Shown: in pieces, positions 33,346 to 41,824 of the stretch
Layout: each line of letters starts with the position of its first letter
How positions within the stretch are numbered: position 1 is the first letter of the stretch
Source of the DNA: Marinimicrobium locisalis
Lineage (GTDB): Bacteria > Pseudomonadota > Gammaproteobacteria > Pseudomonadales > Cellvibrionaceae
Direction of reading: 5' to 3'
Assembly (NCBI RefSeq): GCF_039822625.1
Contig: NZ_JBDLLG010000007.1
Coordinates: 1-64,000, forward strand
Length of the DNA stretch: 64,000 nucleotides
Made by a program: the position numbers and the translations under genes
Notes under the pieces: model-generated
Databases searched by the model: none
Told to the model about the DNA's origin: nothing
The model's input: only the letters and a program-made list of their open reading frames with translations

Positions 33346-34242
33346 ATGCGCGCCACCCCGGCATTCAGCCTCCGGCCGGCCAGGTGGCTGGCCCTACTGG
33401 CACTGCTGTTAAGCATTGGCGCCCGAGGCGAGGCCCAGCTAGCCATTATCATCGACGATATTGGCTATAGCGCCGCTTTGGGCGAGCGCAGCTTGGGGCT
33501 GGAGGGGGCCTTCACCTATGCCGTGCTGCCCCGAGCCCCCCACGGGCCCCGCCTGGCCCGGCTCGGCGCCCAGTCAGGCAAAGAGATCATCCTGCACAAC
33601 CCCATGAGCAATACGCGGGGCCTGCCACTGGATGCCGGCGCATTGAGCGAAGCCATGCCCCACGCCGACTTCACGGCGACCCTGCAGGACAACCTGGCGG
33701 CCATCCCCGAAGCCCGGGGCCTAAACAACCACATGGGCAGCCTGCTCACCCAAAGCCCCCAGGCCATGGGGTGGATTATGCAGGTGCTAGGCGACCACGA
33801 CCTTTACTTTATCGACAGTCGCACCTCGGCCAACAGCCAAGCCTGGGAAACCGCCCGGCACTACGGCGTGCCCAGCCTGAAACGGGATGTATTCCTCGAC
33901 AACGAGCGGGACATCAAGAAAATCGCTCGCCAAGTGGCCAAAGCCATTGAGTTGGCCCGCGAACGAGGCTACGCCCTGGCTATCGGCCACCCCTACCCCG
34001 AAACGCTAACGGTTCTGGAACAGATTCAACCGACCCTGGAGGCCGCGAACGTCTCCCTGGTGCCGGTCTCGACCCTGTTAAAGCGCCCCGAGCATGGGCC
34101 GCGCGCGGAGTATCGAAGCTGCTTGGCGCCACCCATGACCCTGTGGCGCCACCCTTCGGGGGCCCGAGAAAAGCCCGCCGAATCGCCCTGGCCGGGCCAA
34201 AGCCTGCGCCCGCTACTCCCCACAACAGGCGCCCTTCGCTAA
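33346..34242 (+). CDS. yibQ: Divergent polysaccharide deacetylase family protein YibQ
   Basis: A 298-residue exported protein of the divergent polysaccharide deacetylase family: signal peptide (about 1-30), AIIIDDIGYS, LHNPMSN (in place of the usual LHxPM), NNHMGS, FIDSRTSA and IGHPYPETL. Deacetylase activity has not been shown for this family. Start ATG 33346 is 4 nt after the ctp stop. Last gene of the gpmI-envC-ctp-yibQ run. Residues about 250-298 are Pro/Arg-rich and not conserved in appearance. Confidence 0.85.
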   Translation: MRATPAFSLRPARWLALLALLLSIGARGEAQLAIIIDDIGYSAALGERSLGLEGAFTYAVLPRAPHGPRLARLGAQSGKEIILHNPMSNTRGLPLDAGALSEAMPHADFTATLQDNLAAIPEARGLNNHMGSLLTQSPQAMGWIMQVLGDHDLYFIDSRTSANSQAWETARHYGVPSLKRDVFLDNERDIKKIARQVAKAIELARERGYALAIGHPYPETLTVLEQIQPTLEAANVSLVPVSTLLKRPEHGPRAEYRSCLAPPMTLWRHPSGAREKPAESPWPGQSLRPLLPTTGALR

Positions 34243-34404
34243 AAACCCCATTTGCTATTAAGGCAAGATTCCTCTATAAAGACAGGTAGTGTGGAGATAG
34301 CGCCATCCAGGGAAGTAGTAAAGGCCGCCTCCACGTGACGATCAGGGAATCCTCCCCCGAATGTCAGGCCGGGGTATCGATCATTATGCAGCAGGTTTAA
34401 AACT

Positions 34405-34626
34405 ATGAGCACAAACAGAGCGGGCGAGCAAGGCGCCGTCCCCAACCGCAGCGGGCGCTTCATGGAGAAAGACGGCTACTGGTACTACACCACGCGTGAA
34501 GGGGTGGATATTGGCCCCTTTGATTCTCGAGAAGAGGCAGAAATTGGCGTAGGGGAGTTTATCGACTTCATCTGTGCCGCCGACCCTCGCATCCTGGAAG
34601 TTCTCGAAAGCTACCGCGCGGCGTAG
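34405..34626 (+). CDS. Small conserved protein, DUF6316-like
   Basis: A 73-residue protein with the pattern RAGE...RFMEKDGYWYYTTREGVDIGPFDSREEAE, which I associate with the DUF6316 family; function unknown. Soluble, acidic, with no membrane segment. The ribosome site is weak. It stands alone between yibQ and the AT-richer block, and is followed by a large hairpin. Confidence 0.65.
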   Translation: MSTNRAGEQGAVPNRSGRFMEKDGYWYYTTREGVDIGPFDSREEAEIGVGEFIDFICAADPRILEVLESYRAA

Positions 34627-34633
34627 CCACATG

Positions 34634-34698
34634 AGCTAACCAACCAGCTAAGCCAGCGGAAGGGTAATTCCTCCGCTGGCTTAGAGGGTAGGTTAGCT
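34634..34698. terminator. Large nested hairpin after the DUF6316-like gene
   Basis: Inner perfect 13-bp stem CTAAGCCAGCGGA / TCCGCTGGCTTAG (34648-34660 and 34672-34684) and an outer stem AGCTAACC / GGTTAGCT (34634-34641 and 34691-34698). It is a strong structure shortly after the stop codon, but no T-run follows. The rest of 34699-34890 has a C-run and no gene. Confidence 0.5.
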
Positions 34699-34890
34699 AC
34701 TGCCCCCTCACCCCCCCCCAGTGAGTCTTTGCAGCAAGATTGACACCCCCTCCTTACAGTTACAGTTCGGATTAAAATTATAACCTCTGCGCCACCTCAA
34801 GGTTGACGAGTCGACGCCGAAAAGTACAATGTATCCGGTTTCATAGCTTGAAACGAGTTGCGATAACTAGATACTGAAAGGACTTAGCGA

Positions 34891-35415
34891 ATGAGAAACT
34901 TTCTTCGAACAAAGCACTCTCCGGTTCTTATGGTCTTTCTAAGCAGTGCCACGTTGATCGCAAGCGAGGCAGTTTTTGCGACCGAAGAAATTGTGGTTAC
35001 TGGTTCCGAAACTGAGTTTTACACATCCAACCAGACGGATGACTGGGTAGACCAACTAAACTATGAACAATTAATGATGCACAAATCGAGAGAGAGGCAG
35101 AGACAGTACGCGGTACAACAAGCAGCTGAGCGAGAGCGCAACCTTGCACGGTGCATAGCCCAGGCGGACGCCAACGAGGACTTGTGTGCGTTTAAAGCCA
35201 ACATCACTCGCTCCAACAATATGGAAAAATGTGGAAAGCTTGCCAATGGCGTTAGCGTCTCTCTCTCCGGCCCGAAAGGCTCTGGGATGACACTATCTGG
35301 CTCTTCCGCCTATTCTCACTGTACCAACATGGTCAAAGTGTACTTTAGCACAGAGACAGCTGGCTGCAGGGCGATAGCATCCGCAGAGCGAAATCGTTGC
35401 CAGCAAGAGTACTAA
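34891..35415 (+). CDS. Secreted protein of unknown function with a TonB-receptor-like EEIVVTGS segment
   Basis: A 174-residue protein with a signal peptide ending VFA (about residue 30), so the mature protein begins near TEEIVVTGSE. That EEIVVTG stretch is the usual start of a TonB receptor plug domain, but no plug or barrel follows. Instead there is a charged helix (RERQRQYAVQQAAERERNL) and six Cys in the last 90 residues, which suggests disulfide bonds. The origin could be a fragment or a small protein that copies the motif. The next gene starts 74 nt downstream. I assign no function. Confidence 0.6.
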   Translation: MRNFLRTKHSPVLMVFLSSATLIASEAVFATEEIVVTGSETEFYTSNQTDDWVDQLNYEQLMMHKSRERQRQYAVQQAAERERNLARCIAQADANEDLCAFKANITRSNNMEKCGKLANGVSVSLSGPKGSGMTLSGSSAYSHCTNMVKVYFSTETAGCRAIASAERNRCQQEY

Positions 35416-35489
35416 CGTCGCATGCAAGGGAAATCGTCATCAAAGACGAGCTTTCATTGATGCTATTTAAAGAGCGGGCAGAAAACAAT

Positions 35490-36293
35490 ATGAAGGTAAC
35501 TCTATACATCATGGCGGCTATTGCACTTGGAGTCTTAACGCTCACTCTACTTCAGCAGAACAGCGACGGATCGAGCTCAACGACACCATCGCCCGAAGCC
35601 ACTGCTGCTCCAGGTACTCAAGCTAAAAGTGAAGACAAGACCAACGGGGGAGGCAACAGCCTCGTTGAGAAAACTTCACTCGTCAAACCGGACGTCGATG
35701 TTAAGAAATCGATTGATTCTGGGGAGGTGGAAGAAGCTCATGAGGCGTATAGCTCTCAAATGAAACACCTGGGATACCACTCCGAGGAGGAGCTTAAGAG
35801 CTACTCCCACTACCCTGTGGAAACGCTAGAAGCCCTTCTCAACGAAGGCGACACCCGCGCCTACCCGGTGCTCTTGGAAAAATACGGCAAACAAGGCAAT
35901 CTTGAAAAAACGAGGGCAGCCGCTCAAGTGGCCGCGATTCATGGCTCCACGCCGGCCATCGTTACCTTAGCAAGACAAGCAGCCACCAAGGCAGATATTG
36001 AACGGAATACAAGTGCCAACGAAGAGGTGTTTATCCACCACATTCTATTCTCTCAGGCTTTGTTCCATTTGGCCACGGAGCTAGGCGATCCATTCAGCGC
36101 CCGCGCCGGCCGAGATAGCCTTGAACGCTTCCATATCGAGCTTGAACAATCACAGAAGCAGGCAATTGAGCAGTTATCCGAGAAGATAAGAAAGCGCTTG
36201 AACGCCCTTCGTGAAGATAAAGGCTTCGCCGAGCTTGAGGCCTCGGCTGAAGCGGTCAACCGTTATCACGAATCATTATTGCAAACAGACTGA
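35490..36293 (+). CDS. Membrane-anchored helical protein of unknown function
   Basis: A 267-residue protein with one N-terminal hydrophobic segment (about 2-21), a Ser/Pro/Ala-rich linker and a helical region with short repeat-like pairs (EALLNEGDTRAYPVLLEKYGKQG, AAAQVAAIHGSTPAIVTLARQA) that resemble Sel1/TPR-type units, although I cannot assign a family. It is likely to face the periplasm. ATG 35490 is chosen because it opens on the hydrophobic segment; ATG 35460 is possible. With the gene before it, it forms an AT-richer pair of unknown genes between housekeeping blocks. Confidence 0.55.
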   Translation: MKVTLYIMAAIALGVLTLTLLQQNSDGSSSTTPSPEATAAPGTQAKSEDKTNGGGNSLVEKTSLVKPDVDVKKSIDSGEVEEAHEAYSSQMKHLGYHSEEELKSYSHYPVETLEALLNEGDTRAYPVLLEKYGKQGNLEKTRAAAQVAAIHGSTPAIVTLARQAATKADIERNTSANEEVFIHHILFSQALFHLATELGDPFSARAGRDSLERFHIELEQSQKQAIEQLSEKIRKRLNALREDKGFAELEASAEAVNRYHESLLQTD

Positions 36294-36296
36294 GGC

Positions 36297-37067
36297 TCAG
36301 CGCATTTCGATACCGCGTTCGCGCATGTACGCTTTGGCCTCGGGGATGGAGTATTCCCCGAAGTGGAAAATGCTGGCCGCCAGCACCGCGTCAGCCCCGC
36401 CTTCCAGCACGCCGTCAGCCAGATGCTGAAGATTGCCAACCCCACCGGAGGCGATTACCGGTACCGACACCGCATCACTGATGGCGCGGGTCAGCTTTAA
36501 ATCGAAGCCGTTTTTGGTACCGTCCCGGTCCATACTGGTCAGCAGAATCTCACCGGCGCCGTTGGCGGTCATCCGCTCGGCCCATTCAATGGCGTCAATC
36601 CCCGTGGGCTTGCGGCCCCCGTGGGTAAAAATCTCCCAGCGGGGGGCTTCGCCCTCGGCATTCACCTGTTTGGCATCGATGGCCACGACTATGCACTGAG
36701 CCCCAAACCGGTCGGCGGCGGCTTTGACAAAGTCGGGGGTGGCGACGGCGGCGGAATTGATCCCAACCTTATCCGCCCCGGCATTGAGCATGCGGCGGAT
36801 GTCTTCGATTTTGCGGATACCGCCGCCCACGGTCAGGGGGATGAAGACTTCCGAAGCCATGCGTTCGACGGTGTGAACGGTGGTGTCCCGCCCTTCGTGG
36901 CTGGCGGTAATGTCGAGGAAGGTGACTTCGTCGGCGCCCTGTTCGTTGTAGCGCTTGGCGACTTCCACCGGGTCTCCGGCATCGCGAATGTCGACAAACT
37001 GCACGCCTTTGACCACCCGGCCGTTATCGACGTCGAGACAGGGAATGATGCGTTTTGCTAAAGCCAT
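36297..37067 (-). CDS. hisF: Imidazole glycerol phosphate synthase subunit HisF
   Basis: A 256-residue TIM-barrel synthase that, with HisH, makes imidazole glycerol phosphate and AICAR in histidine synthesis. Family features are IIPCLDVDNGRVVKGVQF at the N-terminus with the catalytic Asp, DEVTFLDITAS, VGGGIR and LTSMDRDGTKNGFD with the second catalytic Asp. Last gene of hisB-hisH-hisA-hisF on the minus strand; 20 nt after hisA. Confidence 0.98.
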   Translation of the reverse strand: MALAKRIIPCLDVDNGRVVKGVQFVDIRDAGDPVEVAKRYNEQGADEVTFLDITASHEGRDTTVHTVERMASEVFIPLTVGGGIRKIEDIRRMLNAGADKVGINSAAVATPDFVKAAADRFGAQCIVVAIDAKQVNAEGEAPRWEIFTHGGRKPTGIDAIEWAERMTANGAGEILLTSMDRDGTKNGFDLKLTRAISDAVSVPVIASGGVGNLQHLADGVLEGGADAVLAASIFHFGEYSIPEAKAYMRERGIEMR

Positions 37068-37087
37068 ATCGGACCTTCGATGAGATT

Positions 37088-37822
37088 TTAGGCGAAAGAA
37101 TCGCAGAAATCTTGGGCTTCTTTTACATCCAGAGAGCCTTCGTAAATGGCTCGGCCGGTAATCGCCCCGATGATGCCCTGATCAGACACCTCACGAAGCG
37201 CCTTGATGTCATCGATATTGGTAATACCGCCCGACGCAATCACCGGGATACTCGACGCGCGCGCCATGGTCAGCGTCTGTTCCACATTCACACCCTGCAT
37301 CATACCGTCGCGGGCAATGTCCGTGTACACAATGGCGCTCACGCCATCCTTCTCAAAGCGCTTCGCCAGATCCGTCGCCTTCACCTCAGACACCTCCGCC
37401 CAACCATCGGTGGCCACCAATCCGTCCTTCGCATCCAGCCCCACAATGATATGGCCCGGGAAACGCTGGCACATCTGCGTGACGAACTCCGGCTGCTTCA
37501 CCGCCTTGGTGCCAATGATGACATACTGAACACCCGCCTGCAGATAGTGCTCAATCGTCTCCGCGCTGCGAATACCGCCGCCGATCTGAATCGGCAGATC
37601 CGGGTACGCCTTGGCAATCGCCGTGACCACCTCGCCATTGACCGGCTTGCCCTCAAAGGCGCCGTTTAAGTCCACCAGGTGCAGGCGGCGGCAGCCGGCG
37701 TCCACCCAGCGTTTGGCCATGGCGACCGGGTCGTCGGAGAAAACTGTGGAGTCATCCATCAGGCCCTGGCGCAAGCGTACGCATTGGCCGTCTTTTAAAT
37801 CAATGGCGGGAATAATCAGCAT
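37088..37822 (-). CDS. hisA: ProFAR isomerase HisA
   Basis: A 244-residue TIM-barrel isomerase of the histidine pathway. Motifs: MLIIPAIDLKDGQCVRLRQG with the catalytic Asp, LHLVDLNGAFEGK, QIGGGIRSA and YTDIARDGMMQG. The start at 37822 has a typical family N-terminus. It lies between hisH and hisF. Confidence 0.98.
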   Translation of the reverse strand: MLIIPAIDLKDGQCVRLRQGLMDDSTVFSDDPVAMAKRWVDAGCRRLHLVDLNGAFEGKPVNGEVVTAIAKAYPDLPIQIGGGIRSAETIEHYLQAGVQYVIIGTKAVKQPEFVTQMCQRFPGHIIVGLDAKDGLVATDGWAEVSEVKATDLAKRFEKDGVSAIVYTDIARDGMMQGVNVEQTLTMARASSIPVIASGGITNIDDIKALREVSDQGIIGAITGRAIYEGSLDVKEAQDFCDSFA

Positions 37823-37855
37823 TCGGTTATAAATCCAGTTTTCAAAGAAATCGAG

Positions 37856-38506
37856 TTAGGGCTTACCGTTCCAACCCACAAAATTGCGCAATAGTTGCAG
37901 CCCGGCCGTATGACTTTTTTCCGGGTGAAATTGCGCCGCGAAGAGGTTGTCCTGGGTCAGCGCCGCAGAGAAAGTTTTGCCGTATTCACAGGTACCGGCC
38001 ACCTGTTCGGGGTTGCCGGCTTCCACGTAGAAGCTGTGCACAAAGTAAAAGCGGGCGTCTTGCTCAATGCCGGCCCACAGTGGGTGATGGGTATGGTGTA
38101 CCTGGTTCCAGCCCATGTGGGGCACTTTCAGTTTGTGGCCGGCTTGGTCGCGCAGGTCCTTGCCGAAGAAGCGGACGGTGCCCGGCAGGAGGCCGATACA
38201 GTCCACACCCTCGTTTTCTTCGCTGGTTTCCATCAGGGCCTGCATACCCACGCAGACGCCTAGAACCGGCTTGCCCGAGGCCACCTGTTCGCGCAACAGG
38301 GTGTCGAATTTCAGACGCTTGATTTCCGCCATGCAATCACGAATGGCCCCCACGCCGGGGAACAATACCCGGTCGGCGGCGCTGACCTGGGCCGGGTCAC
38401 TGGTCACCAGAACCTCGGCTTCCGGCGCCACATGCTCGAGGGCACTGGCCACCGAGTGCAGGTTGCCCATGCCGTAGTCGATCACCGCAATTTGCTGATT
38501 ACCCAT
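37856..38506 (-). CDS. hisH: Imidazole glycerol phosphate synthase glutaminase subunit HisH
   Basis: A 216-residue class I glutamine amidotransferase giving ammonia to HisF. It has IDYGMGNLHSV at the start, the nucleophile Cys in GVCVGMQAL (about residue 84) and the His/Glu pair in QFHPEKS. ATG 38506 is used because the family starts here; the longer frame overlaps hisB. It follows hisB by 4 nt. Confidence 0.97.
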   Translation of the reverse strand: MGNQQIAVIDYGMGNLHSVASALEHVAPEAEVLVTSDPAQVSAADRVLFPGVGAIRDCMAEIKRLKFDTLLREQVASGKPVLGVCVGMQALMETSEENEGVDCIGLLPGTVRFFGKDLRDQAGHKLKVPHMGWNQVHHTHHPLWAGIEQDARFYFVHSFYVEAGNPEQVAGTCEYGKTFSAALTQDNLFAAQFHPEKSHTAGLQLLRNFVGWNGKP

Positions 38507-38510
38507 AACG

Positions 38511-39104
38511 CTACAGACTGCCTTTGGTGGAGGGCATGACACCGGCCATGCGCGGGTCTTCTTCCAGGGCCATGCGCAGGGCGCGCCCGAACGCTTTGAA
38601 TACCGTCTCGATCTGGTGGTGAGCGTTGTGCCCCCGGAGGTTATCGATGTGCAAGGTCACCTGGGCGTGGTTGACAAAGCCGTGGAAAAACTCCGAAAAC
38701 AGTTCGGTATCAAACTTACCGATGCGTTTCTGAGTGAACGGAATATCCATCATCAGCCCCGGACGCCCGGAAAAGTCGATGACCACCCGCGAGAGCGCTT
38801 CATCCAGGGGGACATAAGCATGGCCGTAGCGGCGAATGCCCTTCTTGTCGCCCACTGCCTGGGCAATGGCCTGGCCGATGGTAATGCCGATGTCTTCCAC
38901 GGTGTGGTGATCGTCGATATGGGTGTCGCCATCGCAGGTCACATCCAGGTCAATCATGCCGTGGCGGGCGATCTGGTCCATCATGTGTTCCAGAAACGGC
39001 ACCCCGGTATCAAAAACGCCCTTGCCCTCACCGTCGAGGTCCAGGCTGACGCTGATTTTGGTTTCCAGGGTGTCGCGTTTGACATGAGCGCGGCGGTTGG
39101 CCAT
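38511..39104 (-). CDS. hisB: Imidazoleglycerol-phosphate dehydratase HisB
   Basis: A 197-residue single-domain dehydratase, without the phosphatase domain found in enterobacterial HisB. Manganese-binding motifs DDHHTVEDIG and HGFVNHAQVTLHI, plus RRGHNAHH-like RGHNAHHQIE. First gene of the his run; divergent from rsmE with 125 nt between, which must hold the his promoter. Nothing distinctive was seen there. Confidence 0.97.
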   Translation of the reverse strand: MANRRAHVKRDTLETKISVSLDLDGEGKGVFDTGVPFLEHMMDQIARHGMIDLDVTCDGDTHIDDHHTVEDIGITIGQAIAQAVGDKKGIRRYGHAYVPLDEALSRVVIDFSGRPGLMMDIPFTQKRIGKFDTELFSEFFHGFVNHAQVTLHIDNLRGHNAHHQIETVFKAFGRALRMALEEDPRMAGVMPSTKGSL

Positions 39105-39229
39105 GAAAGTCTCCGATAGCCGAGGCTGTGGGAAAACGGCGATTATACCGCCAGAGCCCTCCCCATGCCATGGCTATAAAGCCCATCAACTTTGCTAAAC
39201 TGCTGGCTTTTGCCCGAGGAGCCCCGCCC

Positions 39230-39958
39230 ATGCGCGTACCCCGCGTTTTCACCGACCAACCGCTAAGCGCTGGAGAGACCGTCACGCTTGAGGAGGCGCC
39301 ATCACGCCACCTGAGCAAGGTGCTGCGCATGACCCCGGGGCGCGAGCTGGTGGTGTTTAACGGCCAGGGTGGCGAGTACCGCGCCGCTATTGCGGAGGTG
39401 GGAAAAAAGGCGGTTACGGTGTCTGTTGAGGCGTTCGACGACGCTGACCGGGAATCCCCTCTGGACCTGGAGCTGGCCATCGGCCTCTCCCGCGGCGAGC
39501 GAATGGATTGGGTGATGCAAAAGGCTACCGAGCTGGGCGCGCACCGGATTACCCCGCTATTTACCGAGCGGACCGAGGTAAAGCTCAAGGGCGAGCGCCT
39601 GGAGAAAAAAATGGGCCACTGGCGGCAGGTGATCATCAGCGCTTGCGAACAGTGCCAGCGCAACCGGCTTCCCGCCCTCTCGGCGCCCACCACGCTGGAT
39701 GAATGGCTTGAGCGAAGCCGAGGCCAGCGGCGATTTGTCCTGCACCACCGGGATAGCCGAGGCCTGCCCGAGTCCGAGCCCCTGAAGCAGCTCTCGTTAT
39801 TGGTGGGGCCCGAAGGAGGGCTCTCGGAGACCGAAATCGAGCGCGCCCGTGAAGGGGGCTGTGAGCCCCTGACCCTCGGGCCGCGAGTGATGCGCACGGA
39901 AACGGCGCCGGTGGCCGCTATTAGTCTTGCGCAGTATTTGTGGGGGGACTGGCGCTAG
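39230..39958 (+). CDS. rsmE: 16S rRNA m3U1498 methyltransferase RsmE
   Basis: A 242-residue SPOUT-type methyltransferase. Family features: RVPRVF and HLSKVLRM in the N-terminal PUA-like part, then the knot motifs VGPEGGLSETEI and LGPRVMRTETAP. ATG 39230 follows GAGGAG. Its 3' end overlaps the opposite-strand gene at 39921-40613 by 38 nt. Confidence 0.95.
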   Translation: MRVPRVFTDQPLSAGETVTLEEAPSRHLSKVLRMTPGRELVVFNGQGGEYRAAIAEVGKKAVTVSVEAFDDADRESPLDLELAIGLSRGERMDWVMQKATELGAHRITPLFTERTEVKLKGERLEKKMGHWRQVIISACEQCQRNRLPALSAPTTLDEWLERSRGQRRFVLHHRDSRGLPESEPLKQLSLLVGPEGGLSETEIERAREGGCEPLTLGPRVMRTETAPVAAISLAQYLWGDWR

Positions 39959-40613
39959 CAGAGCTAGAGCGCTCGGCCTTCTGTTCTGACTTATCCGACT
40001 CGCCGCCCCCCGCGTTTTCGGGATTGAGCTCCTGCTCCAACCATGCCCGCACGGTGGAACGATCGCGCCTGCGGGTCAGTTGTTCGGTGTGGACATTGTA
40101 AGGCACGATACGGGTACCGCCGTTCTGATGAACCGCGAAGACACGCCGGGCGCCCACGGGGAAGGCACTGGGGCCGTGAATAACCGCAGCGCGAATTTCA
40201 AGGGTTTCCACCTCCCGCAATCGGTTGACCGAGTCTTCATCATCGCTCTTACGTCCGAGAACGATGCTGCGAAAGGAGCCAAGTAGCAGGTACCCACCGG
40301 GACGAAGCGGCCCCTGGCGCAGAGAGTGCTGAATGGGCGCATCACTTTCGGTTACCCGTTCATAGTCGGTGACCGTAAGAATCCGCTCACCACCGGCGCG
40401 GTCCTTAATCACGAGTTGAACCACCTGAACGTGCACCGGCTCCGCACTCATGTTGACGAGCAGGCACAGTGATTCAGGGCTTTCATTCTGGGCGTGGTGA
40501 ATCACCAGATAAGGACGATTACCCCGGCGATATTGGAAGTAGAAGAACTGAAAGTAAACCACCCAAACAATAGCCATCACCATGCTGCTGAAGGCCGAGA
40601 GCGCCTCTATCAA
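39921..40613 (-). CDS. Single-pass membrane protein of unknown function
   Basis: A protein of about 230 residues: one N-terminal membrane helix (SSMVMAIVWVVYFQFFYFQY), then a cytoplasmic beta-rich domain and a Glu/Ser-rich C-terminal tail. I do not recognise a family. The start is decided by the ribosome site: AAGGAGG lies six bases before the TTG at 40613, while the longer ATG frame to 40676 has none and is rich in Cys/His without a leader. It lies between rsmE (convergent) and a lipoprotein gene on the same strand. Confidence 0.6.
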   Translation of the reverse strand: MIEALSAFSSMVMAIVWVVYFQFFYFQYRRGNRPYLVIHHAQNESPESLCLLVNMSAEPVHVQVVQLVIKDRAGGERILTVTDYERVTESDAPIQHSLRQGPLRPGGYLLLGSFRSIVLGRKSDDEDSVNRLREVETLEIRAAVIHGPSAFPVGARRVFAVHQNGGTRIVPYNVHTEQLTRRRDRSTVRAWLEQELNPENAGGGESDKSEQKAERSSSASASPPTNTAQD

Positions 40614-40686
40614 AGCCACCTCCTTTTGATGTTCAGCGTGACAATCGTGGGAGCGACATTCTGAATGCCGCTCCACTCAATCGGGC

Positions 40687-41298
40687 TTATTGGCTGCTAC
40701 TGCTACTACTGCTTGAAGAGGACCGGCGGGAGCTGGAGCTTCCGTTGCCGTCGTTGAGCCCCTCAATTTCTTCGACGATGACGATCTCGCCGGTCGCATC
40801 GATCGAATGAAGCTCCACCAGACGATAGTCCTGATCTTCTTCACAGACCGCACTATCGTCGGGTACTTGGCGATCGTAGGTCAGCACTACTTCAACGACA
40901 GTTTCGTCATCTTCCTCAGTTATGCGAAAGGCATCAACCTCGTCCAGTAGTATCTGCTGCTCACAAGCACCATCCTCTGTCCAACCGCTGTCGTACAGTA
41001 AGACGGTCGTCTCTTCGAAATTAGGAGCATTAACGGGGTCGTTGTAAAAACTGACCAGCATCTCAAAGTCATCAACATTATTAACGACTTCCAACCGTTT
41101 ACCGGTCGCCGTTTCCGTGCTGGGCCAAGCGCCGCCTCTGATGTCATATTCAAAGCGCTCAAGAAAGTCGGTCGTAACCACGTCCCGAATTTCTTCATCC
41201 TCCTCCGGTGGGTTGAACGGCTCTTCACGTTCCGCGCCACAGGCGGTCAATAGAGTACTGAGAGCCAAGGCGACCGCCGAGACAGTGAAAGTTTTCAT
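40687..41298 (-). CDS. Lipoprotein with an acidic body and a polyserine tail
   Basis: A 203-residue predicted lipoprotein with lipobox LLTACG (Cys about residue 20), an acidic mature domain with two Cys, and a C-terminal stretch of Ser and Arg ending in ten Ser and a Gln. Polyserine linkers are common in exported proteins of Cellvibrio and Saccharophagus relatives. No family recognised. It is 74 nt upstream of the gene at 39921-40613 and 37 nt downstream of chpC, so it may be read with the Chp genes or separately. Confidence 0.7.
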   Translation of the reverse strand: MKTFTVSAVALALSTLLTACGAEREEPFNPPEEDEEIRDVVTTDFLERFEYDIRGGAWPSTETATGKRLEVVNNVDDFEMLVSFYNDPVNAPNFEETTVLLYDSGWTEDGACEQQILLDEVDAFRITEEDDETVVEVVLTYDRQVPDDSAVCEEDQDYRLVELHSIDATGEIVIVEEIEGLNDGNGSSSSRRSSSSSSSSSSQ

Positions 41299-41335
41299 AG
41301 CCCTACTCGTTGTTGTTGGGGTCTGACGACCTAGG

Positions 41336-41824
41336 TCAGACCCGGGTTTTTAGATAGTCCAGAACGCGCTGCTCGATACCCGGAATATCCGGAATCACGG
41401 CCTCTTCACCGGCCCAACTGACCCGCATAAGCTCCAGCGGGTTGCTCGGTTCGGCGTCGCGTACGCGCAGCTCCTCGGGCGTGACGCGGGCCAGACGGGG
41501 CAGGCCCTGGGCCACAAGCGCCATAAAGTGGATATGGTCGCTCACCCCCGTGGTATTGAACACCGCCACCCGCGTATAGTTCCCAGGGGTGGGGCGAGGG
41601 CCGCCGTTGAGGCATTCGAACGAGGCCAGCGGAATGGTCAGGTCGCGCCAGCGATAGTCCCCCAGATACCAGTCGGGAGCACCGCTTACGGCGTCGATCT
41701 GGCCGATCGGTACAATTTCCGCCACCGAAACGTTGGGCACCAGCAGCAACTGCTGGTCCAGGGGAATCAACAGGCTGGCGACTTCGCGAATTTCGGAAGT
41801 GTCAGTGAGCTGCGGGGCTTTCAT
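41336..41824 (-). CDS. chpC: CheW-domain protein ChpC
   Basis: A 162-residue CheW-domain protein (LLIPLDQQLLLVPNVSVAEIV at the start, then YRWRDLTIPLASFE). In Pseudomonas ChpC links receptors to the ChpA kinase of the type IV pilus chemosensory system. ATG 41824 overlaps the end of chpB by 23 nt. Eighth gene of the pilG-to-chpC run. Confidence 0.88.
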   Translation of the reverse strand: MKAPQLTDTSEIREVASLLIPLDQQLLLVPNVSVAEIVPIGQIDAVSGAPDWYLGDYRWRDLTIPLASFECLNGGPRPTPGNYTRVAVFNTTGVSDHIHFMALVAQGLPRLARVTPEELRVRDAEPSNPLELMRVSWAGEEAVIPDIPGIEQRVLDYLKTRV

